Shown piece by piece: positions 1 through 8,407 of a stretch of DNA of 64,000 nt. Position numbers and translations under genes: made by a program. How positions within the stretch are numbered: the first letter of the stretch is position 1; every line of letters starts with the position of its first letter. Below the pieces are notes generated by a model. It was not told where the DNA came from. It did no database searches and saw only the letters and a list, made by a program, of their open reading frames with translations. This DNA comes from Bacteroidota bacterium (GTDB lineage Bacteria; Bacteroidota; Rhodothermia; Balneolales; HLUCCA01), in contig JAFIEZ010000007.1 in the NCBI GenBank assembly GCA_020832235.1, forward strand, positions 248,001 through 312,000. The letters run 5' to 3'.

Positions 1-379
1 ACTGCAATCTTGATAGCAATCGCTCTAGTGATACGGTGTTTTGTGTTCGAATTTTAAGAATATGTGATCCGTCACCAGTAATAGAATGGCACTCCAACAC
101 TTCGGGTTCAAGTACAACCCGCTCTACAAAAGCAGGGTAATTGTTAGATCCATCAACTTCAACAAAGATAAAACCTGTAATATCAAGGTCGAATTGCTTG
201 GCATTTAAGATGGCATGATATCCCTCAATAAGATTTCTCTCCTCAAGTTTGCGCATACGTTCTGATACAGATGGAACGGACAATCCAACAATTTCAGCAA
301 GTTTATTGCGCTGTGCGCGTCCGTTTTCTTGTAAATGATTTAATATGAGAACATCTGTTTCGTCTAGGTGATGTTGCAT
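1..379 (-). CDS. Lrp/AsnC family transcriptional regulator (partial, C-terminus cut by window edge)
   Basis: Reading the minus strand from the ATG at 379 gives an open frame of 126 codons that runs off the left edge. The first ~50 residues form the winged helix-turn-helix of Lrp/AsnC proteins: a start like MQHHLDETDVLILNHL, then LAEIVGLSVPSVSERMRKLE as the recognition region, then IEGYHAILN leading into the RAM/effector domain, which includes a segment around CHSITGDGSHILKI. The full family length is about 150 residues, so only 25-30 are missing. Family members bind amino acids and regulate amino-acid or central metabolism genes. Citrate synthase lies upstream on the same strand, separated by a terminator, so co-regulation is only a guess. 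Confidence 0.88.
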   Translation of the reverse strand, partial: MQHHLDETDVLILNHLQENGRAQRNKLAEIVGLSVPSVSERMRKLEERNLIEGYHAILNAKQFDLDITGFIFVEVDGSNNYPAFVERVVLEPEVLECHSITGDGSHILKIRTQNTVSLERLLSRLQ

Positions 380-483
380 AGGTCTAACAATTTAAAAGCT
401 TAAGTTGATGCAGTAAAATCCTTAATAATTTAGGTGGATTTTGGTTCATTTAAAATACTTCTTTCGAAAAAGGATGTAATAAA

Positions 484-520
484 CAAAAAAAGCCCGAATG
501 CGGTTGCAAACGGGCTTTTT
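484..520 (-). terminator. Intrinsic terminator after citrate synthase
   Basis: A six-base stem AGCCCG (491-496) pairs with CGGGCT (511-516), with a 14-base loop. It is flanked by an A-run at 484-490 and a T-run at 516-520, so it can work in both directions. It lies 22 bases past the citrate synthase stop and should end that transcript before the Lrp-type gene. Confidence 0.8.
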
Positions 521-541
521 GCTAGTAAACTTTCGGAGAAG

Positions 542-1699
542 TTATCTGTCTTCGACTTTTACCCAAGGCAGGTTTTTCTCACCCAAATATAGTTGACGTG
601 GACGAACAAGTCGGTTATTTTCCATTTGCTCTATGTAGTGAGCCGTCCATCCCGATATCCTGGCCATTGCAAAGATACACGTATACATATCAGGCATAAT
701 ACCCATTGAGTAATATACTGTTGCTGAGAAAAAGTCAACATTCGGGTCAATGTTCTTTTCTTCTTTCATTACAGTAAGTATCGTTTCAGACCACTCGTAC
801 AAGTATTCCATTTCAACTTCTTTAGCGAGGTCTTTGGCCATAACACGAATGAGTTTGGCGCGTGGGTCAAATGTTTTGTAAACACGATGTCCAAAACCCA
901 TAACCTTTTCTTTACGCTCAAGTTTACCCTTAATAAATGCACGAATGTCAGTGTCTTTATCCAGACCTTTAAGCATATTCATTACCGCAGTATTGGCTCC
1001 GCCATGTAGGGGGCCTTTAAGCGAACCGATTGCTCCTGTTATGGAGGAGTGCATATCGGAAAGTGTTGAACCAATTGCTCTGGCAGAGAAGGTGGATGCA
1101 TTCATTCCGTGCTCTGCATGTGTAACAAGAAGCAGGTCCATTACACGCTCTGCTTTTGGACCCGGTTCCTCGTTGTTGATCATATACAGGAAGTTGAACG
1201 CTGTACTTCCCTTAGAAGCTGGTTTAACAATTTCGAGTCCCTTACGTGAGCGATCGTAGGCAGCTATGATCGTAGGCATCTTTGCGGTTAGTCGAATTGC
1301 TTTGCGCAGGTTCGCTTCCGGGGTATTGACTTCAGCGTCGGGGTCTGAATCAGCTAGCATAGATGTAGCTGTTCGCAAAACTGCCATCGGCTCCGATTTT
1401 TTATCAGTTGAGCTGATATAATTATAGACCGTCTCAGGTAGGTCGCGCTCGGCAACAAGCTTTTCGTGGAGTTCTGTAAGTTCATCTTTGTTTGGTAAGC
1501 GCTCGTTCCACAGCAGGAAACAAACTTCTTCGAAAGTTGCCTTCTCGGCAAGCAGCTCAATGTTATACCCGGCGTAAATGAGCTCTCCTTTTGCTCCGTC
1601 AATAAAACTTTTCTTAGAAGAAAAGGCGACGATGCCCTCTAATCCTTTATCCAGATATGGATATTCATTGACATCCTGGCCTGTTGTTTGGTTATTCAT
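542..1699 (-). CDS. gltA: Citrate synthase
   Basis: 385-residue type citrate synthase, condensing acetyl-CoA with oxaloacetate to open the TCA cycle in the cytoplasm. The catalytic residues can be read directly: His232 in PLHGGANTA, His271 in GFGHRVYK and Asp322 in NVDFFSATVYY; His197 in AEHGMNAST is the conserved oxaloacetate-site histidine. I chose the ATG at 1699 (protein start MNNQTTGQDV). The frame stays open 53 codons further to 1858, but that extension is cysteine-rich, unlike the family, and overlaps likely leader DNA. The gene is monocistronic, with a terminator just downstream. A 2-methylcitrate synthase role cannot be excluded from sequence alone, but no prp genes are nearby. Confidence 0.94.
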   Translation of the reverse strand: MNNQTTGQDVNEYPYLDKGLEGIVAFSSKKSFIDGAKGELIYAGYNIELLAEKATFEEVCFLLWNERLPNKDELTELHEKLVAERDLPETVYNYISSTDKKSEPMAVLRTATSMLADSDPDAEVNTPEANLRKAIRLTAKMPTIIAAYDRSRKGLEIVKPASKGSTAFNFLYMINNEEPGPKAERVMDLLLVTHAEHGMNASTFSARAIGSTLSDMHSSITGAIGSLKGPLHGGANTAVMNMLKGLDKDTDIRAFIKGKLERKEKVMGFGHRVYKTFDPRAKLIRVMAKDLAKEVEMEYLYEWSETILTVMKEEKNIDPNVDFFSATVYYSMGIMPDMYTCIFAMARISGWTAHYIEQMENNRLVRPRQLYLGEKNLPWVKVEDR

Positions 1700-1803
1700 C
1701 TTTCGTTCTATAGGTTGTAATGATTTCTGTTCTAAATAATATTGTGTGGAGCTGCAATCACATAGGTAACTCCATAAAAATTGTACTCTAAAAGAGAGAG
1801 TTG

Positions 1804-1811
1804 CAAAGTTA
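1804..1811 (-). promoter_or_regulatory. Possible -7 element upstream of gltA
   Basis: On the minus strand this reads TAACTTTG, an exact match to the Bacteroidota -7 consensus TAnnTTTG. It would give a leader of roughly 95 bases before the gltA ATG. I found no TTTG at the expected 19-21 base distance upstream, so support is partial. The rest of the 1700-1958 gap shows nothing else I can name. Confidence 0.3.
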
Positions 1812-1958
1812 GTGATTTTGCATGTGTATACCGAATCGGTAGGTGCGAAGTTACACAAGATTACGATTTAACGTTGTAACTAACACTTCGTTCCGCGCCA
1901 AAAAAGCGATTCCCGCAAGTCATCGCTCCCGTTAGACGTAGGATGAAGCGTTAATTCG

Positions 1959-2768
1959 TTACCGTTTTTCTTTTTCTATATGTTTGGCCTCATTCCAAAG
2001 TGAATCCATCGTTTCTAAATTTACCTCCCCCGGCTTCTTCCCCTTCTTTTTCAGCTCCCTTTCGATGTACTCAAAACGAGACTGAAACTTATTGTTTGTC
2101 AGGCGTAAACTGTCTTCAGCATTCAACTTCAGCAATCGACCTACATTAACAATGGAGAACAACACGTCACCAAACTCACCGGCCAGCTCTTCCTTAGAGT
2201 TCGAGCCAACCAGTTCGCGAAACTCAAGTAGTTCCTCCTCCAGTTTATCCCATGCCGGCTTCCACTCACTCCAGTCAAAACCAACCCCACCTGCTTTCTC
2301 CTGCATCCGTTGTGCGCGTAAGAGTGCAGGTAGCGTGTGGGGTACTCCACTGAGTACCGACTGGTTGCCATTCTTTTCAGCCTGCTTAATTTTCTCCCAG
2401 TTTTTCATCACGGTTCCTTCTTCATCGGCTACCGTATCTGCAAAAACATGAGGATGTCGGCGTATTAATTTTTCCTGAATACCAAAAATCACATCCTCAA
2501 TGGTAAAGGTGCTTTTCTCACTGGCCATCTGGGCATGAAATACTACATGCAACAACATATCACCCAGCTCTTTGCATAGATCTTCATAATCTTGATTATC
2601 AATAGCATCAATTGCTTCGTAAACCTCCTCAACCATCAGATCTTTAATGCTTTCATGTGTTTGCTTTCGGTCCCAGGGACACTCTTTGCGCAGTATCTCC
2701 ATAATCCGTACCAGATCTGAAAAGCTGTTGGTGGGCTTAATATTGGAATATAAATCACTCATAGACAT
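1959..2768 (-). CDS. mazG: Nucleoside triphosphate pyrophosphohydrolase MazG
   Basis: 269 residues with two tandem MazG folds, as in E. coli MazG. The N-terminal unit has the metal-binding pattern EEVYE (47-51) followed by ELGD (67-70). The C-terminal unit repeats it as EEELLEF and GEFGD. The segment KECPWDRKQTHESI is the usual N-terminal signature. The enzyme hydrolyses (d)NTPs to NMP and pyrophosphate, a house-cleaning role against aberrant nucleotides, and in some species affects ppGpp levels. A second in-frame ATG two codons in (MSMSDL) is an equally good start. The gene is divergent from the MFS gene, with 126 bases between them. No mazEF toxin genes are adjacent. Confidence 0.93.
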   Translation of the reverse strand: MSMSDLYSNIKPTNSFSDLVRIMEILRKECPWDRKQTHESIKDLMVEEVYEAIDAIDNQDYEDLCKELGDMLLHVVFHAQMASEKSTFTIEDVIFGIQEKLIRRHPHVFADTVADEEGTVMKNWEKIKQAEKNGNQSVLSGVPHTLPALLRAQRMQEKAGGVGFDWSEWKPAWDKLEEELLEFRELVGSNSKEELAGEFGDVLFSIVNVGRLLKLNAEDSLRLTNNKFQSRFEYIERELKKKGKKPGEVNLETMDSLWNEAKHIEKEKR

Positions 2769-2872
2769 TGGTTTTTTGCTTGAAAAAAATAAACTACGAT
2801 TTTAATAAAGGGGAATCATGTAAAAGTATGAGGGGATGTCAATTTGTTACGAACCAATGAAACAATATTGTG

Positions 2873-2880
2873 TACTTTTG
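2873..2880 (+). promoter_or_regulatory. Possible -7 element for the MFS-uvrC operon
   Basis: TACTTTTG matches TAnnTTTG and lies 15 bases before the ATG at 2895, giving a nearly leaderless transcript. A TTTG at 2843-2846 is 26 bases upstream, longer than the usual spacing, so this is a weak call. Confidence 0.3.
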
Positions 2881-2894
2881 TTGTTTAAACATAG

Positions 2895-4163
2895 ATGAGT
2901 ATGCAAACGAACGGACTTGCCGGCCGTGAGGCCCGTCCAAATTTAATTTTATTCGCTCTTTGGTTGCTAATTTTTTCCGCGAGCAGTCAAATTATCATTA
3001 TTGCGCCAATCTTGCCTGTTATTGGTGAGCAGCTGTCCATGCCAGAGTCATTGCAGGGGATACTGGTAACGTCTTATGCCGTAATGGTTGGTATATTTGC
3101 TCTTATCATTGGACCCATTTCCGATAAGATTGGCAGACGCAGAGTCCTGCTTATAGGAACTTTGTTTATGGCCATTGCACTGAGTTTGCATGGGTTAGCA
3201 CAAACCTGGCAGCAGCTCCTTGTAATGCGCGCAGTGGCAGGTGTGGCAGGTGGAATACTTAGCGGATCGGCCGTTTCATTTGTAGGGGATTATTTTCCGG
3301 TGGAGCGACGCGGTTGGGCTACCGGCTGGATTATGAGCGGGGCGGCCACCGGCCAGATTGTGGGTATTCCGCTTGGAACAGTGATGGCAGACTATTTTGG
3401 CTTTCGGGTTCCGTTCCTGCTCTTTGGTTTAACAATGTTTGCAACCTACTTCCTTGTATGGCGTTACGTTCCTCAGCCCAATGTTACTCTGAATACATCC
3501 CGAATTACAATATTGGGAAGTATAAAAAATTACTATCAGCTTCTAAGGGTATCAAAAATTAGGGCCGCAACCGGTTCTTTTTTTATGACCTTTATCAGCG
3601 TAGGACTCTTTGTTGTGTACTTTCCTACCTGGCTTCAGCAAACCTTCGATGTTGATGGAGTATACATAGCGTCTTTGTTTCTGGTTGGGGGTATTGCCAA
3701 TGTGATAATCGGTCCCAAGGCTGGAAAGCTTTCAGATACTATCGGCAGAAAGGGCCTTGTTATGATATCTTGTCTGATTTCATCTGTAATCTTCGCCATA
3801 ACAACATTCACAATTATACGTCCCTGGATTGCCTATCCTTTTTTCTTTCTGGTAATGAGCCTGGTAGCAATGAGAGTAAGCCCCTTCCAGGCATTGCTCA
3901 CCGAACTGGTACCCGCGGAAAGGCGTGGTTCGCTATTGAGCTTAAATGCAGCTCTCGGGCAGGCAGGTCTGGGTCTTGGAGGAGCTGTAGCAGGAGTACT
4001 CTTTACCGTTCAAGGTTATGCCAGTAACAGTATGCTGGCAGGGTTCACGCTTCTTATTACCGGTTTAATAATTTGGAAGTATGTACCTGAATCGGCTCAT
4101 CTGCGCAAAAAACAAGTGTTGCAGAGGCAGAAAACACGCAAACGTGGTATTTTACAACCATGA
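2895..4163 (+). CDS. MFS transporter, probable drug/metabolite efflux
   Basis: 422 residues, strongly hydrophobic, consistent with 12 membrane helices of the major facilitator superfamily. The conserved loop-2/3 motif A is visible as GPISDKIGRRRVLLIG near residue 80, and its second-half copy as GKLSDTIGRKGL near 275. The N-terminal half contains the antiporter-like helix with GAATGQIVGIPLG. These features suit a proton-coupled exporter of the DHA1 type, but the substrate cannot be inferred. Its TGA overlaps the uvrC ATG by four bases, so the two are translationally coupled, an unexpected pairing of export with DNA repair. The C-terminus is basic (KKQVLQRQKTRKRG). Confidence 0.85.
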   Translation: MSMQTNGLAGREARPNLILFALWLLIFSASSQIIIIAPILPVIGEQLSMPESLQGILVTSYAVMVGIFALIIGPISDKIGRRRVLLIGTLFMAIALSLHGLAQTWQQLLVMRAVAGVAGGILSGSAVSFVGDYFPVERRGWATGWIMSGAATGQIVGIPLGTVMADYFGFRVPFLLFGLTMFATYFLVWRYVPQPNVTLNTSRITILGSIKNYYQLLRVSKIRAATGSFFMTFISVGLFVVYFPTWLQQTFDVDGVYIASLFLVGGIANVIIGPKAGKLSDTIGRKGLVMISCLISSVIFAITTFTIIRPWIAYPFFFLVMSLVAMRVSPFQALLTELVPAERRGSLLSLNAALGQAGLGLGGAVAGVLFTVQGYASNSMLAGFTLLITGLIIWKYVPESAHLRKKQVLQRQKTRKRGILQP

Positions 4164-6022
4164 ACGACAAGCTCTCGGAAAAACTATCCAATCTGCCAGT
4201 AAATCCCGGCGTTTATATGTTTAAAGATGCCAGGGATCAGGTCATTTATGTCGGTAAAGCCAAACGCATACGCAACAGGGTAAAATCATACTTTCAGGAT
4301 ACTCGAAATCATTCGGGTAAAACACTCGCTCTGGTCCGTAAAATTCAGGATGTTGAACTTTTTGTAACCGATACGGAAGCCGAAGCCCTTATTCTTGAGA
4401 ATAACCTCATCAAAAAGTTTCGTCCCCGGTACAATATTTCTTACCGCGACGATAAAACACTTCCTTACATATGTGTCACTCCGGGAGAACGCCCCCGAGT
4501 CTTTCCAACACGTACTGTGATTAAAGACGGAAGTCGGTATTTTGGTCCATACGATCACGTGGGAAAAATGCGCAATATGCTCGAAGTTATCCGGAAAGCA
4601 TTTAACCTTTGTACCTGTGCCGTATCTATCCGAACAATCGACCGATCACGAGGCCTGCCCAAATGGCATTCATGCTTTGAAGAATATGTGAGCACGTGTT
4701 CGGCGGAGCTTCCGGATGATATATACACCACAACACTTCAGAAAGTGGTTCGGTTATTAAATGGTAAAACGGAGGGACTCATACGGGAACTGCGTGATGA
4801 AATGGATATGGCGGCTACGGAGCTACAGTTTGAGGAAGCCGCCAGGCTTCGGGATGGTATTGTGGCACTAGAGAAGTACAGTGAAAAAATGAAGGTCGTA
4901 AGTGCCGATATTGTAGACCGTGATATTTTCGCCCTGGAAGTTGATAATGATGAGGGGGTTGCCTGTGGGGTGATGTTTCGTGTACGAGATGGCCGTTTGC
5001 TTGGTCGTCTTCATAAGTTTCTTTACGATATCGACTCCCGCGAGAGCTCTGAAATGCTGCAGGCTTTTGTGGAAGACTACTATACGGGAGAGTTGGGAGC
5101 AATTATTCCGGATGAAGTTCACGTAAGTCACGATTTAACCGATCCGGAGCCATTAACTGCCTATCTGTGGCAGGAACACGGTAAAAAAGTACCCCTGATC
5201 GTTCCAAAAATAGGGGAAAAAGCGCAGATGATTCGAATGGCGCAGTCAAACGCCCGTCTTCTCATTGGTGAACTCGCATTGCAAAGAAAAAAAGCCGAGG
5301 CCGACCGCATCCCTCACAGTGTGAGAAACCTGCAGCAGGAGTTGCGTTTGAGCCAGGCTCCCAGACGCATTGAGTGTTTCGATAACAGCAACCTTCAGGG
5401 TACCGATCCTGTAGCTTCCATGGTGGTTTTTGTAGACGGGGTACCCAAAAAAAGTGATTATAAACGCTTTAAAATTCGCACGGTCACGGGTGCTGATGAC
5501 TTTGCTTCTATGAGGGAGGTGCTGACTCGCAGGTACGGCCGCTTGAAACGCGAAGGAGGACACTTACCTGATCTAATCGTAGTTGACGGAGGGAAGGGGC
5601 AGCTGTCTAGCAGTGTGGAAGCCCTGAAAGATGTGGGTGTGTTTGGTGAAATACCCATCATTGGACTGGCTAAAAGATTGGAAGAAGTTTTCGTGCCTTA
5701 TAACAGCGATGCGTTAATGCTCCCTAAAACTTCTAGCGGACTAAAACTTTTGCAGCGGGTAAGAGATGAAGCGCATCGCTTTGCAATAAATTTTCATCGG
5801 GATTTGAGAAGTAAACGAACCTTTACGTCGTCATTAACAGAAATTGAAGGGGTTGGGACAAAAAGTGCTCAAAAATTACTTAAGCACTTTGGTTCGGCTA
5901 AGCGCATAGCTGAAGCTACACAGGAGGAGTTGATAAACGAAGCTGGCAAACATATCGGATCCAGAGTCTATGCTTATTTTCACCACGACGATGAGCATAC
6001 CAAAATTGAGTATGACGAATAA
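4160..6022 (+). CDS. uvrC: UvrABC excinuclease subunit C
   Basis: 620 residues with the whole UvrC layout. The GIY-YIG nuclease (1-95), with GVYMF at 17-21 and YVGKAKRIRNRV from 30, makes the 3' incision. The UvrB-binding UVR motif (MDMAATELQFEEAARLRDGI) lies near residue 215. The RNase H-like endonuclease has RIECFDNSNLQGTDPVASMV and PDLIVVDGGKGQL and makes the 5' incision. C-terminal helix-hairpin-helix motifs (LTEIEGVGTKSAQKLL) bind DNA. It acts with UvrA and UvrB in nucleotide excision repair. Oddity: the cysteine cluster that holds the iron-sulfur centre in other UvrCs has altered spacing here (C151, C153, C172, C180) and lacks the usual last cysteine. The start codon overlaps the MFS stop. 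Confidence 0.95.
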   Translation: MNDKLSEKLSNLPVNPGVYMFKDARDQVIYVGKAKRIRNRVKSYFQDTRNHSGKTLALVRKIQDVELFVTDTEAEALILENNLIKKFRPRYNISYRDDKTLPYICVTPGERPRVFPTRTVIKDGSRYFGPYDHVGKMRNMLEVIRKAFNLCTCAVSIRTIDRSRGLPKWHSCFEEYVSTCSAELPDDIYTTTLQKVVRLLNGKTEGLIRELRDEMDMAATELQFEEAARLRDGIVALEKYSEKMKVVSADIVDRDIFALEVDNDEGVACGVMFRVRDGRLLGRLHKFLYDIDSRESSEMLQAFVEDYYTGELGAIIPDEVHVSHDLTDPEPLTAYLWQEHGKKVPLIVPKIGEKAQMIRMAQSNARLLIGELALQRKKAEADRIPHSVRNLQQELRLSQAPRRIECFDNSNLQGTDPVASMVVFVDGVPKKSDYKRFKIRTVTGADDFASMREVLTRRYGRLKREGGHLPDLIVVDGGKGQLSSSVEALKDVGVFGEIPIIGLAKRLEEVFVPYNSDALMLPKTSSGLKLLQRVRDEAHRFAINFHRDLRSKRTFTSSLTEIEGVGTKSAQKLLKHFGSAKRIAEATQEELINEAGKHIGSRVYAYFHHDDEHTKIEYDE

Positions 6023-6237
6023 TTAAATGAATCCGCGTTTTATTTCGTCGGATAGGTATCTCGGTTTGTTACCGTGTATTTGTAAGTAGTTGAAAATCAT
6101 AAGATTTTACATTACCGACACTAAATTTAACAGCAAAGTAAACCAGCTAACATTAAGATGTTATTGTCGGGCGACACAACAAGTCTTACAATAGTGAAGC
6201 AATAAGGCATTTCCTATCACGTTTAATTTAAAACGCT

Positions 6238-6861
6238 ATGATTAAGAACTCAATACCTACAACCAACTACACACAGATAGACGACGATCGATTGGTGAAA
6301 ATGTTCCGTAGGGACAACGACCAAGTGGCATTTCGTACGCTGCTTGAACGTCATCAATCAAAAATATATTCGTACATCTACAGTATGGTTGGAAGTGGTG
6401 ATGTGGCAAACGACATCTTTCAGGATACTTTCACGAAAGTAATCACGAAGATGGATGACACTTATAACGAGCAGGGCAAGTGGATTGCCTGGGTTATGAG
6501 AATTGCACACAACGCTACAATAGACTATTTGAGAAAACAAAAGCGTTTCGTTGACGTTAATGCTAAAGATGACCCGGATTTTGATTTTTATGAGCGAATT
6601 CCCGACACGGAGATATCTGCACAAGAAGGTATGGAACAGGGTGAATCTCATAAGAGTCTGATGAAGCATGTTGCTTCATTGCCCCCGGAGCAAAGAGAAG
6701 TGGTGATGCTACGACATTATTATGAAATGTCGTTCAAAGAAATTGCTGATTTAACAGGAGTTTCCATCAATACAGCTCTGGGGCGAATGCGATATGCTTT
6801 AATAAATCTCAGAAAAATGTTTGAACAGGAAAATGCCAATGAAATCAATGTTACCGAATAA
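6238..6861 (+). CDS. ECF (RpoE-like) sigma-70 factor
   Basis: 207 residues. Region 2 spans about 29-103 (LERHQSKIYSYIYSMVG, then NDIFQDTFTKV and WIAWVMRIAHNATIDYLRK), and region 4 about 146-195 (LPPEQREVVMLRHYYEMSF, then EIADLTGVSINTALGRMRYA). Regions 1 and 3 are absent, as in group 4 (ECF) factors, which direct RNA polymerase to stress or envelope regulons. The downstream gene overlaps its end and encodes a single-pass membrane protein typical of a cognate anti-sigma. The 215-base upstream gap shows no promoter I can name with confidence; autoregulated ECF promoters are common but have no recognisable consensus here. Confidence 0.92.
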   Translation: MIKNSIPTTNYTQIDDDRLVKMFRRDNDQVAFRTLLERHQSKIYSYIYSMVGSGDVANDIFQDTFTKVITKMDDTYNEQGKWIAWVMRIAHNATIDYLRKQKRFVDVNAKDDPDFDFYERIPDTEISAQEGMEQGESHKSLMKHVASLPPEQREVVMLRHYYEMSFKEIADLTGVSINTALGRMRYALINLRKMFEQENANEINVTE

Positions 6862-7420
6862 AGATGAACTAATCATTCGCTACGTAATGGATGAGCTTGA
6901 CCCCTCGGAAAAAATGCTCGTTGAATCGGCAATGGCCGAAGACGAGAATATTCTGATTGAGGTTGAGGCGCTGCGCAGCACATTTAAACGTTGCGTAGAA
7001 AACATGCCCGGGGTAAGTGCCCCTCCGGATGTCCTGGATACGGTAGTCAGTAAAGCTCAGGAGTTCAGCGCTGCCAACAGGAAGCAAGCACCAGTTCGGT
7101 ATTTGGTGTTTCGCAGAATATCGTATGCTGCAGCAGCAACGGTCTTGCTAAGCGCAGGTTTTAGCTGGTATGCCTCTACCGGAACATCTGATGTCTTGAA
7201 CCAGACAGAAACGGTAGAGCTCATGGCGAGTCCGACAGAGGTTCAGCCGGCAGCCAATACGCCATGGATAGACCATCAAAATATATTGCACATCAATACG
7301 GCAGGCTTTGGCAGCGTTGCTACCACACCAGACTCAACACCGACCCGGTTGCGACCGATTGAAGAAGTTACCGCAGGAAACAGACCTGCCCGGCAGTTGC
7401 ACCTCACGGGTACGCAGTAA
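6839..7420 (+). CDS. Putative anti-sigma factor, single-pass membrane protein
   Basis: 193 residues from the ATG at 6839, picked because AGGA sits about 8 bases upstream; ATGs at 6833 and 6848 are alternatives. The gene starts inside the last 23 bases of the sigma gene, which implies translational coupling. The N-terminal ~90 residues are cytoplasmic and acidic, with the pattern ELIIRYVMDELDPSEKMLVE seen in zinc-less anti-sigma domains. One helix follows at ~94-112 (ISYAAAATVLLSAGFSWYAS), then an ~80-residue presumably periplasmic tail rich in T, P and Q with no domain I recognise. It probably holds the ECF factor at the membrane until a periplasmic signal arrives. No HxxxCxxC zinc motif is present. 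Function is inferred from position and topology. Confidence 0.72.
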   Translation: MKSMLPNKDELIIRYVMDELDPSEKMLVESAMAEDENILIEVEALRSTFKRCVENMPGVSAPPDVLDTVVSKAQEFSAANRKQAPVRYLVFRRISYAAAATVLLSAGFSWYASTGTSDVLNQTETVELMASPTEVQPAANTPWIDHQNILHINTAGFGSVATTPDSTPTRLRPIEEVTAGNRPARQLHLTGTQ

Positions 7421-7441
7421 CTATTCTAAATTATAAGCTTA

Positions 7442-7484
7442 AAAAGGCTTGTGCTCTATCTGGGTACAAGCCTTTTATATTTTT
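7442..7484 (+). terminator. Intrinsic terminator after the sigma/anti-sigma pair
   Basis: An 11-base perfect stem AAAAGGCTTGT (7442-7452) pairs with ACAAGCCTTTT (7466-7476), with a 13-base loop and a T-rich tail to 7484. It separates the sigma operon from parA. Confidence 0.88.
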
Positions 7485-7592
7485 GTTTGCCACCCAATTC
7501 CCGTTATATTTCGACTTATCCGAAATGTACGATTAACGATATTCGGTATCATTTTTTGAGTCATTATTCTATAACCCAAATACTTGTTCTTA

Positions 7593-8396
7593 ATGGGTAA
7601 AGTAATTTCAATTGCCAATCAGAAGGGTGGCGTAGGTAAAACAACTACTTCTATAAATTTGGCCGCTTCGCTGGCCGCATTGGAACATCCGACGCTGCTC
7701 ATAGATATAGACCCGCAGAGTAACTCTACCTCTGGCTTTGGAATTGAAAGTCAGTCTGTAGATAAATCTGTCTACGAGGTGCTCATAGATGATGTCTCAC
7801 TAGAAGACGCTATCCTAAAAACGGAACTGCCCTATCTCGACGTGGTACCATCGCACATTAATCTGGTAGGTGCCGAAATCGAGATGATTGAACGTGCAAG
7901 TCGGGAGCAGATTCTTAAAAAAGCCATAGCAACCGCCAGGAATCAGTACGATTTTATCATAATTGATTGTCCACCCTCTCTGGGATTGCTCACCATTAAT
8001 TCCCTTACAGCCTCAGACTCGGTCCTAATACCTGTTCAATGCGAATACTTTGCGCTTGAAGGGTTAGGGCAGCTATTAAATACAATCAAAATAGTGCGGC
8101 AGCATTTGAATACCGAGCTGGAGATTGAAGGCGTTGCACTCACCATGTACGACACCAGAACCCGCCTGTCTAACCAGGTAGCAGAAGAAGTGCAGCGATA
8201 TTTCGGGGACAAAGTTTTTGATGCGGTTATTACACGCAATGTTCGCCTTGCCGAGGCACCTAGCTTTGGAAAACCTGTAATTCTATATGACTCCATCAGC
8301 ATGGGATCTAAGAATTACCTCGCACTTGCAAGGGAGCTCATTATGCGAAACCGAGAGTTATATAAAAACTCATCTGTTTTTGCACAGAAATCTTAG
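7593..8396 (+). CDS. parA: Chromosome partitioning ATPase ParA/Soj
   Basis: 267 residues from the ATG at 7593 ([10 protein letters not shown]). The deviant Walker A KGGVGKTT is at 11-18, switch I lies around [13 protein letters not shown], and the Walker B region is [19 protein letters not shown]. ParA forms ATP-dependent dimers on DNA that are released by ParB, moving origins apart and often influencing DnaA. The short N-terminus without a helix-turn-helix marks it as the chromosomal type. A TTG at 7584 could add three residues but has no support. It is followed 11 bases later by parB. I looked for the ParB site (TGTTTCACGTGAAACA-like) and saw no convincing copy in this window. Confidence 0.95.
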   Translation: MGKVISIANQKGGVGKTTTSINLAASLAALEHPTLLIDIDPQSNSTSGFGIESQSVDKSVYEVLIDDVSLEDAILKTELPYLDVVPSHINLVGAEIEMIERASREQILKKAIATARNQYDFIIIDCPPSLGLLTINSLTASDSVLIPVQCEYFALEGLGQLLNTIKIVRQHLNTELEIEGVALTMYDTRTRLSNQVAEEVQRYFGDKVFDAVITRNVRLAEAPSFGKPVILYDSISMGSKNYLALARELIMRNRELYKNSSVFAQKS

Positions 8397-8407
8397 GAAG
8401 AAGAACA

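Noticed and set aside
945-1259. 104-codon open frame antisense to citrate synthase
   Set aside because: It mirrors the codon structure of gltA, and its protein shows no recognisable motif; the same holds for the other long antisense frames, such as 11187-11633 and 28722-29288.
1700-1858. 53-residue N-terminal extension of citrate synthase
   Set aside because: It is unlike the family, includes clustered cysteines and overlaps a likely promoter element; the ATG at 1699 gives the normal length.
4551-4566. CACGTG core within uvrC as a parS site 3 kb before parA
   Set aside because: Only about 9 of 16 positions fit the parS consensus and it lies in conserved coding sequence.
6031-6053. ATCCG/CGGAT hairpin after uvrC as terminator
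   Set aside because: The stem is only five bases with no T tract on either side.
6027-6089. 20-codon open frame after uvrC
   Set aside because: It is too short, with no ribosome binding site and no recognisable sequence.
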